From NCBI GenBank assembly GCA_000436375.1, contig FR885509.1, positions 1-34,834 on the forward strand: DNA of 34,834 nucleotides. Direction: 5' to 3'. Both the position numbers and the translations under genes were made by a program. The notes below the pieces were generated by a model. It was not told the origin of the DNA, did not search any database, and saw only the letters and a program-made list of their open reading frames with translations. Positions 16,343 through 24,820 of this stretch are shown here, piece after piece. Origin of the DNA: Azospirillum sp. CAG:239 (GTDB taxonomy: Bacteria; Pseudomonadota; Alphaproteobacteria; RF32; CAG-239). Within the stretch, counting starts at the first letter, position 1. Each line of letters starts with the position of its first letter.

Positions 16343-17551
16343 CTAATCTCCCAATAATTCTTCAAGAACGGCTCCGTAGCTCTCGGCAAAATTCCGGTTT
16401 GAAAAATATTTTTCATAAACGCGCTTATTTTTGTTTCCCAACATTTTTATATCAGAACCAAGCAAAGCGGAACTGCCCGCTTCATAATCGTCGTTCTTAA
16501 CCAAAATGATATTATCCTCCCGGTTAAATTCCGGATTTCCCCCGACATCTGATAAAACGACACATTTTGACTTGTCCATCATTTCCAGCGTTGTGAGATC
16601 AAATATCGAAATTCTGTGCAACATAAGATAAACGTCTGCCATATTCTGCAAATATTGCATTTCCGCATAGGAACAGCCCTTCAGGTGTATATAGCTGAAT
16701 TTATCATATAAACCGGACAACCGATTCAGTTCTGCTTTGACTGCCGCTTCCAACGGCCCTTTGCCAACCATAATATAACGCACCTTCCCTGCCGTCTTTT
16801 TTAAGAAAGCTTCAAGGAACAAAGGATTCCGGTCAAGTCCTTTGGCCTTTGTAAGCTGGCCCACCGACAAAAAGGTTGTACAGCTCTCATCCTGTGTAAT
16901 GCCGGAAACCGGCAACATGTTTCCAATCGCATACAATGTATTATACAGGACACGGCCTTTTTTAAATTGGCCGGACCGAATAACCTTATAGCGGCTGTCG
17001 GCAAAATAGTCATAAGCTCCCTCAGACGGAAAACACACGCACAAAGCATGAGCAAATGCAAGTTTTTCACTGGCCTGAATAATCTTTCGGGACACAAAAG
17101 TAAACTTCTCTCCGAAATTTATTTTTTCTTCAACTCTGGCTCCCTGAATATGAGAAACAAGAACATATTTCTTACCGGCCAAATACAAACCGAAAGCGCT
17201 GCCGTAATCATGGGTTATATATGCCGTCTCCCGGTCATCTTTAGTTTTTAACCGCACAAACTCAGCCGCACCGAACAAATCCCACAACTCGTTTTTGCGA
17301 TCCGTCGAAAACCGGTTGTCCTCATAAAACGAATATTTCAGTGAAACGCCGTTAAGCTCAGAACCAAACAACACCCGGTTGGCAGACTGAACGGCCCCGC
17401 CGCCTCCCGCACCGCCATCGGGAAAAAAACGCCTGAAAGTTATAAAACGAACCGACCGGACTTTTTCAAAACTTTTTTTCCTGTTTCGCAAAACCAGCAG
17501 ACGCAGAAAATGCAAAAGATTTTTTAAGTCGGACATTGCTCTAATTCTCAT
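16343..17551 (-). CDS. GT4-type glycosyltransferase
   Basis: A 402-residue GT-B protein starting at ATG 17551, with GGA 7 nt upstream; it overlaps the GT29 gene end by 11 bp. The N-terminal half has a Gly-rich loop DGGAGGGGAVQSANRVL near 46-62. The C-terminal half shows FLSVGQLTKAKGLDRNP, YIMVGKGPLEAAVKAEL and VVLSDVGGNPEF, which are normal GT4 donor-binding elements. In the usual EX7E motif the first Glu is Ser here (SIFDLTTLE), so catalysis or donor specificity may differ. Probably adds one sugar of the surface glycan; the donor cannot be read from sequence. Confidence 0.78.
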   Translation of the reverse strand: MRIRAMSDLKNLLHFLRLLVLRNRKKSFEKVRSVRFITFRRFFPDGGAGGGGAVQSANRVLFGSELNGVSLKYSFYEDNRFSTDRKNELWDLFGAAEFVRLKTKDDRETAYITHDYGSAFGLYLAGKKYVLVSHIQGARVEEKINFGEKFTFVSRKIIQASEKLAFAHALCVCFPSEGAYDYFADSRYKVIRSGQFKKGRVLYNTLYAIGNMLPVSGITQDESCTTFLSVGQLTKAKGLDRNPLFLEAFLKKTAGKVRYIMVGKGPLEAAVKAELNRLSGLYDKFSYIHLKGCSYAEMQYLQNMADVYLMLHRISIFDLTTLEMMDKSKCVVLSDVGGNPEFNREDNIILVKNDDYEAGSSALLGSDIKMLGNKNKRVYEKYFSNRNFAESYGAVLEELLGD

Positions 17552-18641
17552 CAAAATTTCCTTTTCCGTTTACCAGCCTCTGCAAAAATTCCGCTTCTTT
17601 GTCCAAGCGGTGCACACGAGATCTTCTTTTAGCTTCGGCCTCGGTTCTGTCATTAAAATAATGGGTTGCATATGTATCAAACTTATCCTGGCAAAAGCTG
17701 AACCCATAAAAATCAACATTATTAAAATTTCCAAACTTTCTGAAAATTTCCCAAATCAACACCATTCCCGTCGTCGGAAAATCTACGCCGCTGGCTTTTC
17801 TCAGGGACATATGACACACCCAGTCAAAATTATAAATTTTTTGCCCCTCGCAAAGCTGCCGGTATAAAATGTCAAGATGATTATGCGCAACCCGCCAGTG
17901 GTCATAGTCAGCTTCCCAGGCAACCAGCCTATAGGGTTCGGTTCTGTCCTCAACATCACTGCCGCCGCTGCCACGCACCCAAATGTCGGTTTTGGAACCA
18001 TAATCATCTTCAAAACCTTTCAGACGAAAATTGTTGAATCTGATAACCAAATCATGCGCATCAATTTCAGCACCTTTTTTTCTGCCTATTTCCGAAGGTG
18101 CATTACCCACGACTGCCACCCTTTTTCCCTCCAGCAGATTTTTAAACAGATTCTCGTCCCTGCTTTTTTCCAAAGCCTCATGAACTTTTGCCGCCATCAT
18201 TACCCTTTCGTTGTATATTCCCCGATCAAACATATACTTGGAAACCGGCAAAAAACGTTCAAATTCATCAAGGCGGCCGTTCCGATACGCCAAAAACCTG
18301 TCAATCATACGTTCGGCCTTTTCAACCTGACCGCTTTCCAGCAAACAGGAAAACCAAATCAGCCAAAAATGGCAGAAATAACTTTGCCAGGCAAAGCGCG
18401 AATGACTTATAAAATCAAAATGTTTCAGCAAAAAGTCCGTACAGCCATATGTTTCCCACATTGCCGCCACCAAATCGGCATTATCCCGGTTAATACGACT
18501 TTTTAAATCTTCGACCTGTTCTCTCAGATCTCTTAACGACGCTTTCGCATTAAAAACTTTCAGCTTTAAGCCAAGCACACGATATATAACATGAAATCCG
18601 TCGTTGTCAGACTTTTCAAACACCCTAAAATTCTTTTTCAT
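17541..18641 (-). CDS. GT29 sialyltransferase-like protein
   Basis: 366 residues from ATG 18641. All four GT29 sialylmotifs are visible: L (about 172-204, VAVVGNAPSEIG and HDLVIRFNNF), S (about 286-316, DFPTTGMVLIWEIFRKFG and VDFYGFSF), motif III HYF at 327-329, and motif VS HxxxxE as HRLDKE at 344-349. GT29 is best known for eukaryotic CMP-sialic acid transferases; bacterial members exist but are little studied. The N-terminal region (about 35-170) is helical, and the first 35 residues hold the locus-wide basic-hydrophobic segment (FHVIYRVLGLKLKVF). No CMP-sialate synthesis genes are in the window, so the donor could be another nonulosonate. First gene of the minus arm. Confidence 0.8.
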   Translation of the reverse strand: MKKNFRVFEKSDNDGFHVIYRVLGLKLKVFNAKASLRDLREQVEDLKSRINRDNADLVAAMWETYGCTDFLLKHFDFISHSRFAWQSYFCHFWLIWFSCLLESGQVEKAERMIDRFLAYRNGRLDEFERFLPVSKYMFDRGIYNERVMMAAKVHEALEKSRDENLFKNLLEGKRVAVVGNAPSEIGRKKGAEIDAHDLVIRFNNFRLKGFEDDYGSKTDIWVRGSGGSDVEDRTEPYRLVAWEADYDHWRVAHNHLDILYRQLCEGQKIYNFDWVCHMSLRKASGVDFPTTGMVLIWEIFRKFGNFNNVDFYGFSFCQDKFDTYATHYFNDRTEAEAKRRSRVHRLDKEAEFLQRLVNGKGNFDEN

Positions 18642-18669
18642 TATATCCCAAGCCCGCAATACCCGCTTT

Positions 18670-18807
18670 GTATAAATTTAACGTACGTTTGACTTACGCT
18701 GGACGAAGAAAAAGACAACCCGATAAGATGTGGATAATAGCAATAATCCCTTTGTGGTTTAATTTTCGTTTATGTATGTTTGAATCAAACGTACGTTAGA
18801 TTTATAC
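18670..18807. promoter_or_regulatory. Divergent control region with mirrored inverted repeats
   Basis: A 23-bp inverted repeat, 22 of 23 matching, at 18670-18692 and 18785-18807, about 92 bp apart. Each arm carries the palindrome AACGTACGTT and a TTATAC hexamer facing outward towards its own gene. For the plus arm TTGAAT (18780-18785) could be the -35 element, so the palindrome lies between -35 and -10. The mirror arrangement suggests one regulator controls both transcription units from identical operators. This is inference from symmetry. Confidence 0.55.
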
Positions 18808-18842
18808 GTCTTGCTGCACGGCAGCAGAAAATGGAGAAGACA

Positions 18843-20633
18843 ATGCAGAACATTCATGAACTGGCCAGGATTGTAATGCCGGCTTCGGATTTCCTTGATT
18901 ATCAGGAACTGTTCATCAATCGCGAAGAAGGTACCTGCCGTCTTGACGGCATATTGAAACGGGTAAACATTTACAAGTTCAACACCTGGATGAACATGTT
19001 TGCCGCCCAAAAACATTACTATTACTGCGATCTCGGCAACATTTACCTGCATTTGGACATTCAGGGAAAATACAGGCTGCAGGTTACCGGCAGCAACCAA
19101 AACTTTGCCTTTGAACGGCTGGACGACCTTCTGCTGGATACGGACTGCGAGAACAACGTCTGTCTGAAAATCGACAATGCCGAAAAATATGAAGGGCTTT
19201 TTTTCACAATCATTGAAGACCAAAACCGCCCGATAACTTTTAAATCCGGCGCCTGGTGCACGGACAAAGCACCGCGCCGCCAAAACAAGCTGGCCGTCGT
19301 AACCTGCACCTTCAGGCGCGAAGACTACATTAACAAAAACATCGCCAAGTTTGAAAACTTCCTGCGCGACAATCCGCAGCTCAAAGACAAAATAAAGCTC
19401 TTTGTTTCCGACAACGGCAAAACCCTTCCCGCCGCGTTAAATTCGGAAAACGTCACGATTTACCCGAACATGAATGCCGGAGGCGCCGGCGGCTTTACCC
19501 GCGGCCTGATTGAAGTCATGAAACTCAATGCCGGTTATACCCGGGTGCTGTTCATGGACGACGACGTCGAAATTTTTCCGGAATCTTTTTACCGTACGCT
19601 GGCACTGTCAGACTACCTGAAAGAAGAATATAAGGACGCCTTCATCAACGGCGCCATGCTTGACCTGTACCGAAAATCCGATTTTTTTGAAAACCTGGCT
19701 CTGCAAAGCGGCTTATGGGTAGAGGCTTTTCACCGGGGGCAAGAGCTGAAATATGATAACGTTTTGAAAATAAATCAAATCCCGGCGGAAATATTTAATG
19801 ACGCCTCCCGCAAAGTTGACACCGCATGGTGGTTTCACTGCTTCGATATCTCTCTCGCACAAAAAAACGGTCTCCCGGCTCCCGTTTTTTTCAGAGGGGA
19901 TGACGTGGAATGGAGCTGGCGAAATTTTGGCAGGCATCATATATCCATAAACGGGATTTGCGTCTGGCACGCTCCTTTCATTTGGCGCGTATCCAAACCG
20001 GCAGACTATTACTATCTGCCCCGAAACATGTTTTTCATCAATGTTCTGTATACCGCCGATTTCAAAAAACATTTTAAGGACTACCTCATTCAGCGGTTAA
20101 AATATCTGACCGCAACTTATGACTACGCATCTCTTGATTTGCTGATCAAAGCCATGAAAGATATTCTGAACGGCAGCGCTGTTTTCCGTGAAAACCCCGA
20201 AAAACAGTTTGCCGAAGTCAATAAAATTGCCAAACAGACTATTTATGAAAATGCAACCGAAAATGAACTGTCCGAGGCAAAGAACCACAAAGTTCACGTA
20301 AAGAAGTGGCGTAAGCTCTTATATAAACTAACCGGCAAAGGCTTTCTCTGCCCCAAAAAGCTTCTCAAAAAGCGCGGCATAACAACCGAATGGTATCCGC
20401 CGGTCGAAGACTTCACACTTGTCAGAGAAATAAAAGTCTGCAACCTGTTTACCGGCAAATTTACCGTCCGCAAGTTCGACCGCAGAAAAATCCGCGGCTA
20501 TAACAAAGAATTTTTTAAGCTGCTCGGGCAAATCGATAAAAATTACGACAGGCTTCATGACGACTTCGTCCAGGCGCATAAGGAGTTTTCAACTTTGGCT
20601 TTCTGGGAAAAATACCTGGAACTGAAAAAATAG
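18843..20633 (+). CDS. GlfT2-like galactofuranosyltransferase
   Basis: 596 residues from ATG 18843, chosen because GGAG stands 6 nt before it; an ATG 12 bp upstream is an alternative. Layout follows GlfT2: an N-terminal beta domain (about 1-145), then a GT-A core. Seen are VVTCTFRRE (about 152), NAGGAGGFTRG, the metal-binding DDD at 239-241 in VLFMDDDVE, FFRGDDVEWSW with likely catalytic base Glu356, and WHAPF with metal ligand His376, followed by YYYLPRNM. A C-terminal helical part (about 400-596) is basic. GlfT2-type enzymes use UDP-galactofuranose; no UDP-galactopyranose mutase gene is in the window. First gene of the plus arm; the next starts 12 bp downstream. Confidence 0.82.
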   Translation: MQNIHELARIVMPASDFLDYQELFINREEGTCRLDGILKRVNIYKFNTWMNMFAAQKHYYYCDLGNIYLHLDIQGKYRLQVTGSNQNFAFERLDDLLLDTDCENNVCLKIDNAEKYEGLFFTIIEDQNRPITFKSGAWCTDKAPRRQNKLAVVTCTFRREDYINKNIAKFENFLRDNPQLKDKIKLFVSDNGKTLPAALNSENVTIYPNMNAGGAGGFTRGLIEVMKLNAGYTRVLFMDDDVEIFPESFYRTLALSDYLKEEYKDAFINGAMLDLYRKSDFFENLALQSGLWVEAFHRGQELKYDNVLKINQIPAEIFNDASRKVDTAWWFHCFDISLAQKNGLPAPVFFRGDDVEWSWRNFGRHHISINGICVWHAPFIWRVSKPADYYYLPRNMFFINVLYTADFKKHFKDYLIQRLKYLTATYDYASLDLLIKAMKDILNGSAVFRENPEKQFAEVNKIAKQTIYENATENELSEAKNHKVHVKKWRKLLYKLTGKGFLCPKKLLKKRGITTEWYPPVEDFTLVREIKVCNLFTGKFTVRKFDRRKIRGYNKEFFKLLGQIDKNYDRLHDDFVQAHKEFSTLAFWEKYLELKK

Positions 20634-20645
20634 GAACAACGGACT

Positions 20646-22730
20646 ATGCAAAAAAACATTCTCTGCCGGGTAAAAAGTCAGAACTGCTGCGGCTGTGGCG
20701 CCTGCACAAACAAATGTCCCGTCAGCGCAATCAGCATGCGGGAAAATGAGGAAGGTTTTCTCGCGCCGGCAATTGACGAAAACCTCTGCACCGACTGCGG
20801 TTTATGCGCCAAGGCCTGCCCGGCATTGAATGTCAGATACGAAAATACGACAGAACCGGAATGTTATGCGGCCGCGGCCGAAGACGAAATCCGCATGAAA
20901 AGTTCGTCCGGCGGCATTTTCAGCCTGCTTGCCGAACATATTCTCGACAAAGGCGGTTATATCTGCGGTGCCGCTTTCGACAAAGACTGGAGCGTCCGCC
21001 ACATCGTTATCGACAACAAACAGGACCTGGCCAAACTGCGCGGTTCCAAATATGTCCAAAGCGACACCGAAAATTGTTACCGGGAAACGAAAAAGCTTCT
21101 CGATGCCGGTAAAGAGGTTTTATTCAGCGGCTGTCCCTGCCAGATTGCCGGCTTATATTCTTTCCTGGGAAAAAAATATGAAAAGCTGTTTACAGTTGAC
21201 ATTCTTTGCCACGGCACACCCTCCCCCGGAATTTGGAAGAAATATCTCCGTGAAACTTTTCCGCATCAAAAAATTACCGGCATCAACTTTCGAAACAAGG
21301 AAAAAATCGGCTGGTCCTGTTCTCATTGCACCTTCTCTCTGGGAGACGGAAACGAAGTCGTGTCTGACGACTATACCAAAATGTTTCACAACGCCGCCCT
21401 GATGAGACCGTCCTGTGAAAACTGCAAACACTCAAAACTTCCCAGACCCGCGGACATAACCCTTGGCGACTGGTGGGGAATAGATAAATATCAAAGCGAC
21501 ATCAACGACAATCAGGGCTTGTCCTTCGTACTGTTAAACAACGACAAAGGAAAAAAACTCTTCAATGTCCTGAGCTTGCCCCGGAAACAGAAAATCAGCC
21601 TAAAGCCGGATTATAATAACGGCCATATTCGCTTCGGACTGAAACTTCATCCAGACCGAAACAAGTTTTTTGCCCTGCAAAAGAAATATTCTTATCGGCA
21701 AAGCGCTGACATTATACAAAAAGGCCGATATGACGTTTGCTTAATAACCACTTTCTTTGCTCAAAATTACGGCGCAATTTTAGTTGCCTACGCCGTTAAC
21801 CGGCTTTTGGAAAAACTCGGCTTTTCCGTTTTAATGCTGCAAAAACCGGCCGACGTCTGGCCCGGATATCCCCTCGGCAACACCATTCCGATGAACTTTG
21901 CCCGAAAACACTATAACATATCGGGAATTTATGCCGACGAAGAAGACATGATTCGTCTTAACAGCCGCTGCGGCACGTTTGTCGTCGGATCGGATCAGAT
22001 TTTCAATCCCTGCCTGCATTTAAATTATTCTTTTCTCGATTTCGCTGAAAATCAGAAGAAAAAAATCGCTTTTGCAACGTCTTTCGGACACGACGAATAT
22101 AATGAAAAAGAAACGGATATTACCAAAAGAAAATATTTGCTGAAACGTTTCAGTCATATTGCCCTGAGGGAAAAAACCGCCAATCTGTGCGAAAATATTT
22201 TTGCCATAAAGGCCGACGAAGTAATCGACCCGACCCTTATGCTATCTCCGGAAGATTACGACAAGGTAATCGGTGACACAAAATCGGACATTTCCTCGCC
22301 CTACCTGTTGACCTACATGCTTGACATGAGCAAGGAAAAAGAAGAAGCCGTTCGCTACATTGCCGACAAATTTAGCTTGCAAATCATAAACATTCCAAAC
22401 TTAGAGGAAAAGCATCGCAGAACCTGCGAAATGGATTATCTTGAAAACGTCACACCCGAAATGTTTTTGCATTTGTATAAACACGCTTCCTTCGTCGTAA
22501 CCGATTCATACCACGGAACCTGTTTTGCCGTAAAATTCAACAAGCAGTTTATTTCTTTCGTCAACAATTTCCGCGGTTCTCTGCGTTACCGGATTTTTGA
22601 CCGCCTTAAACTCAACAATCGGATTTTTTCAGACCCACAACACATCTTCAGCTCGCCTGACATTATGAAACCGATTGACTTTACCGAGGCAAACAACCTT
22701 TTAGAGAAATGGGGGGGGGTATGCAATTAA
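20646..22730 (+). CDS. Ferredoxin/FrhB-like and polysaccharide pyruvyl-transferase fusion
   Basis: As read, 694 residues. The N-terminus has two 4Fe-4S sites (Cys14, 17, 20, 24 followed by Pro; Cys48, 51, 54, 58 followed by Pro). The FrhB/FdhB-like part (about 75-355) contains SSSGGIFSLLAEHIL, LRGSKYVQSD, FSGCPCQIAGL, CHGTPSPGIW and ITLGDWWG. From about 360 on is a polysaccharide pyruvyl-transferase domain with TTFFAQNYGAILVAYAV, VVGSDQIFNP and FVVTDSYHGTCFAVKF. Such fusions recur in gut-bacterial glycan loci; the chemistry is not settled. The end is abnormal: after NNLLEKW the frame enters nine G at 22711-22719 and stops after GGVCN, while another frame stays open for 115 more codons. With eight G the protein would have 806 residues. 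Confidence 0.8.
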   Translation: MQKNILCRVKSQNCCGCGACTNKCPVSAISMRENEEGFLAPAIDENLCTDCGLCAKACPALNVRYENTTEPECYAAAAEDEIRMKSSSGGIFSLLAEHILDKGGYICGAAFDKDWSVRHIVIDNKQDLAKLRGSKYVQSDTENCYRETKKLLDAGKEVLFSGCPCQIAGLYSFLGKKYEKLFTVDILCHGTPSPGIWKKYLRETFPHQKITGINFRNKEKIGWSCSHCTFSLGDGNEVVSDDYTKMFHNAALMRPSCENCKHSKLPRPADITLGDWWGIDKYQSDINDNQGLSFVLLNNDKGKKLFNVLSLPRKQKISLKPDYNNGHIRFGLKLHPDRNKFFALQKKYSYRQSADIIQKGRYDVCLITTFFAQNYGAILVAYAVNRLLEKLGFSVLMLQKPADVWPGYPLGNTIPMNFARKHYNISGIYADEEDMIRLNSRCGTFVVGSDQIFNPCLHLNYSFLDFAENQKKKIAFATSFGHDEYNEKETDITKRKYLLKRFSHIALREKTANLCENIFAIKADEVIDPTLMLSPEDYDKVIGDTKSDISSPYLLTYMLDMSKEKEEAVRYIADKFSLQIINIPNLEEKHRRTCEMDYLENVTPEMFLHLYKHASFVVTDSYHGTCFAVKFNKQFISFVNNFRGSLRYRIFDRLKLNNRIFSDPQHIFSSPDIMKPIDFTEANNLLEKWGGVCN
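22711..22719. repeat. Homopolymeric tract of nine G, candidate switch
   Basis: A run of nine G near the 3' end of the pyruvyl-transferase fusion. Loss of one G joins the gene to the open frame 22720-23067, giving the continuation EKWGGYAINWLKDAISS. G tracts in surface-glycan genes are the classical substrate of slipped-strand phase variation, as in Campylobacter. A sequencing or assembly miscount is the main alternative. Confidence 0.7.
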
Positions 22731-23067
22731 TTGGCTAAAAGATGCAATATCTTCCCCGGTTTCAAATCAGGTAAAATACACCGACTTTGAAAACTATATG
22801 GACATCAAAATTAAAGAAAACGCGCTTTTAAACAAACAACTGAAAAGCGAAAAGGAAAAAATGGAAACTGAACTCAAACAGCTTCAGGAACAGACAATGC
22901 TTCTGTCAAACGCCTCCGCCGTCCGTCTTCGATATTACCGCTGCAAAATATTATCCAAACTCCTTTGGGGCGCCAAACGGCGGCACTACCGGAAAAAAGC
23001 CGAAGCATTACACCAAAAGCTTCGCAAAATCAGAAGAATAAGGAAACAACTGCGCAACATCCGCTGA
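22720..23067 (+). pseudogene. Out-of-frame C-terminal part of the pyruvyl-transferase fusion
   Basis: 115 open codons, continuous in the +1 frame from the G tract to TGA at 23067. They encode YAINWLKDAISSPVSNQ, then a charged coiled-coil-like stretch (IKENALLNKQLKSEKEKMET) and a very basic tail (RYYRCKILSKLLWGAKRR, then Arg/Lys-rich helices). An internal ATG at 22798 could begin an 89-residue peptide, but I see no ribosome binding site before it. The open frame starts exactly at the G tract, so I read this as the displaced C-terminus rather than a separate gene. The basic coiled-coil end may tether the enzyme. Confidence 0.65.
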
Positions 23068-23080
23068 CATTATAGAACAA

Positions 23081-24052
23081 ATGGACAACAAAATGAAACT
23101 CATCGAAAAAATCTTTTCCGTAAAAAACAGAAAAAACCACAAAGTCGTACATCTTCTGTTCTTCCGCATGAAATTCCGGCAGCGGGTTTCCAATCAGGAA
23201 CTGCTGAACAAAATCAACGCCATTCTGTGCAACGAAGAAAAAATCATCGGCAAACTTATCGAAACCTCCAAGCCCAAAAAGGGAAAAGCCTTTTTGCCTT
23301 TTCTGTCGCTTCATCTGGTAGACAAATGCAACAACAACTGCGAAAGCTGCTCACACTTCTGCACTTTGGCCGACAACTTTATCCTCAATCCGTCCGACTA
23401 CGAAAAGGATTTGATCATCCTGGCGCACAAGTTCAACGTCGGCGAAATTGACCTGATGGGAGGCGAACCCCTTCTCCACCCGCAAATTGTCAAAATTTTT
23501 GACATTACGCGCCGAATTCTGCCCCAAACTTTCATCTGCCTGCATACAAACGGCATTCTCCTTCCCAAAATGCCCGACGAATTCTGGGAAGCCTGCCGAA
23601 AAAACAAAATCGCCTTCAAAATTACCAAATATCCCGTCATGAAAAACTTTTCCGAAGTCGTTGATTTATGTCTCCGCAACGAAATCAGAATTGAAACGCT
23701 GATTAACGGCAACGAATTTCTGCATTGGATGGATCGCAGCGGCAACGGACAGATTGAAGAAAATTTTCACGCTTGCAAGTCCAAATTCGGCTGTTGCTAT
23801 ATTCTCAGAAACTCAAAACTCTACACCTGTCCGACAGCCTGTTACATGGATTACTACAACCGCTATTTCAACACGGAACTCCCGGTCGAAGCCGGCATCG
23901 ACATTATTTATTCCTCTCCCGAAGAAATTTTGAATTATCTGAAAACGCCGCTTTCCTGCTGTCGTTACTGCCGAAACATAAACAAGCTGAAACGAAGACC
24001 ATGGAAACGTTCGCAAAGAAAAATTGACGAATGGGAGGACGCGGAAGCATAA
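23081..24052 (+). CDS. Radical SAM protein of glycan locus
   Basis: A 323-residue radical SAM enzyme. The iron-sulfur motif CNNNCESC has Cys83, 87 and 90, followed by SHFCTLAD; the GGEP-type motif is MGGEPLLHP near 136. Extra C-terminal cysteines (CKSKFGCCYI near 237, CPTACYMDY near 254, CCRYC near 298) may hold a second cluster. The N-terminus repeats the locus-wide segment (IFSVKNRKNHKVVHLL). Related radical SAM proteins with a CxxxCxxCSHF motif occur in capsule and LPS clusters; none that I can name has a settled reaction. No clear ribosome binding site precedes the ATG, so expression may rely on translation of the upstream frame. Its TAA overlaps the ATG of the activase. Confidence 0.78.
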   Translation: MDNKMKLIEKIFSVKNRKNHKVVHLLFFRMKFRQRVSNQELLNKINAILCNEEKIIGKLIETSKPKKGKAFLPFLSLHLVDKCNNNCESCSHFCTLADNFILNPSDYEKDLIILAHKFNVGEIDLMGGEPLLHPQIVKIFDITRRILPQTFICLHTNGILLPKMPDEFWEACRKNKIAFKITKYPVMKNFSEVVDLCLRNEIRIETLINGNEFLHWMDRSGNGQIEENFHACKSKFGCCYILRNSKLYTCPTACYMDYYNRYFNTELPVEAGIDIIYSSPEEILNYLKTPLSCCRYCRNINKLKRRPWKRSQRKIDEWEDAEA

Positions 24053-24819
24053 TGACCACCGGCCTCATTTTCGACATTAAGGAATTTGCCATCAACGACG
24101 GACCGGGCATAAGGCTGACCGTCTTCATGAAAGGCTGCCCGCTGCGTTGCGCCTGGTGTCACAACCCGGAAGGGATTTCGCCGCAGCCGCAGCACAACCG
24201 AAAAACCGGCTGTATGGTCGGAAAGGAATACACGGTCGAAGAACTGACCCGCCGCATATGCAAATTCAGGGACGTCTTCGACCTTTCCGGCGGCGGCGTA
24301 ACCTTTTCCGGCGGCGAACCGACCCGTCAGTCCGAATTTATCGAAGCCTGTGCCCTGCGTTTGAACGGTATTCACAAAACCTTGGACACCTCCGGTTTTT
24401 GTCCGTCCGCAACTTTTCGCCGGCTGCTTGGCGTTTTCGATTTGGTTTATTACGACCTCAAACTGGCCGACACCGCTGCACATCAACGCTTTACCGGCCA
24501 GAACAACCTTCAGATTCTGGAAAATCTGCATATCCTGGACGAGAGCGGGGTTCCTTACCATATCAGAATCCCGCTGATTCCCGAGATTACCGATACCGAA
24601 AAAAATCTGTCCGGGCTTTTAGATATCCTTGCCGGCCTCCGCAACAAACCGCAGCGCGTCGACCCGCTGCCCTACAACATCCTTGCCGGCGGCAAATACG
24701 ATTCGTACGGGATGGCTTATCCACTTCAAAACGCATCCGCCGAAAACAACCGGGACAACATTGCCCGTTTCAAAGCCGAGCTGTGCAAACGAAACATAAA
24801 CATTATGGGAGAACAATAA
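24052..24819 (+). CDS. Glycyl radical enzyme activating enzyme
   Basis: A 255-residue radical SAM activase that abstracts H from the glycine of the partner enzyme encoded next. The start at 24052 overlaps the previous TAA; GGAGG 13 nt and GGAAG 5-8 nt upstream support it. Seen are IFDIKEFAINDGPGIRLTVF (about 5-24), the CPLRCAWC cluster motif (CxxxCxxC, about 30-37) followed by HNPEG, and VTFSGGEPTRQ near 84. After HNPEG there is only a short insert instead of the ferredoxin domain with two 4Fe-4S clusters present in CutD- or BssD-type activases, so it is closer to the short PflA-like form. The pairing with the following gene is clear from a one-base gap. Confidence 0.9.
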   Translation: MTTGLIFDIKEFAINDGPGIRLTVFMKGCPLRCAWCHNPEGISPQPQHNRKTGCMVGKEYTVEELTRRICKFRDVFDLSGGGVTFSGGEPTRQSEFIEACALRLNGIHKTLDTSGFCPSATFRRLLGVFDLVYYDLKLADTAAHQRFTGQNNLQILENLHILDESGVPYHIRIPLIPEITDTEKNLSGLLDILAGLRNKPQRVDPLPYNILAGGKYDSYGMAYPLQNASAENNRDNIARFKAELCKRNINIMGEQ

Positions 24820-24820
24820 G

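Noticed and set aside
22798..23067. Separate 89-residue gene after the pyruvyl-transferase fusion
   Set aside because: No ribosome binding site before its ATG, and the frame is open all the way back to the G tract, so a displaced C-terminus explains it better.
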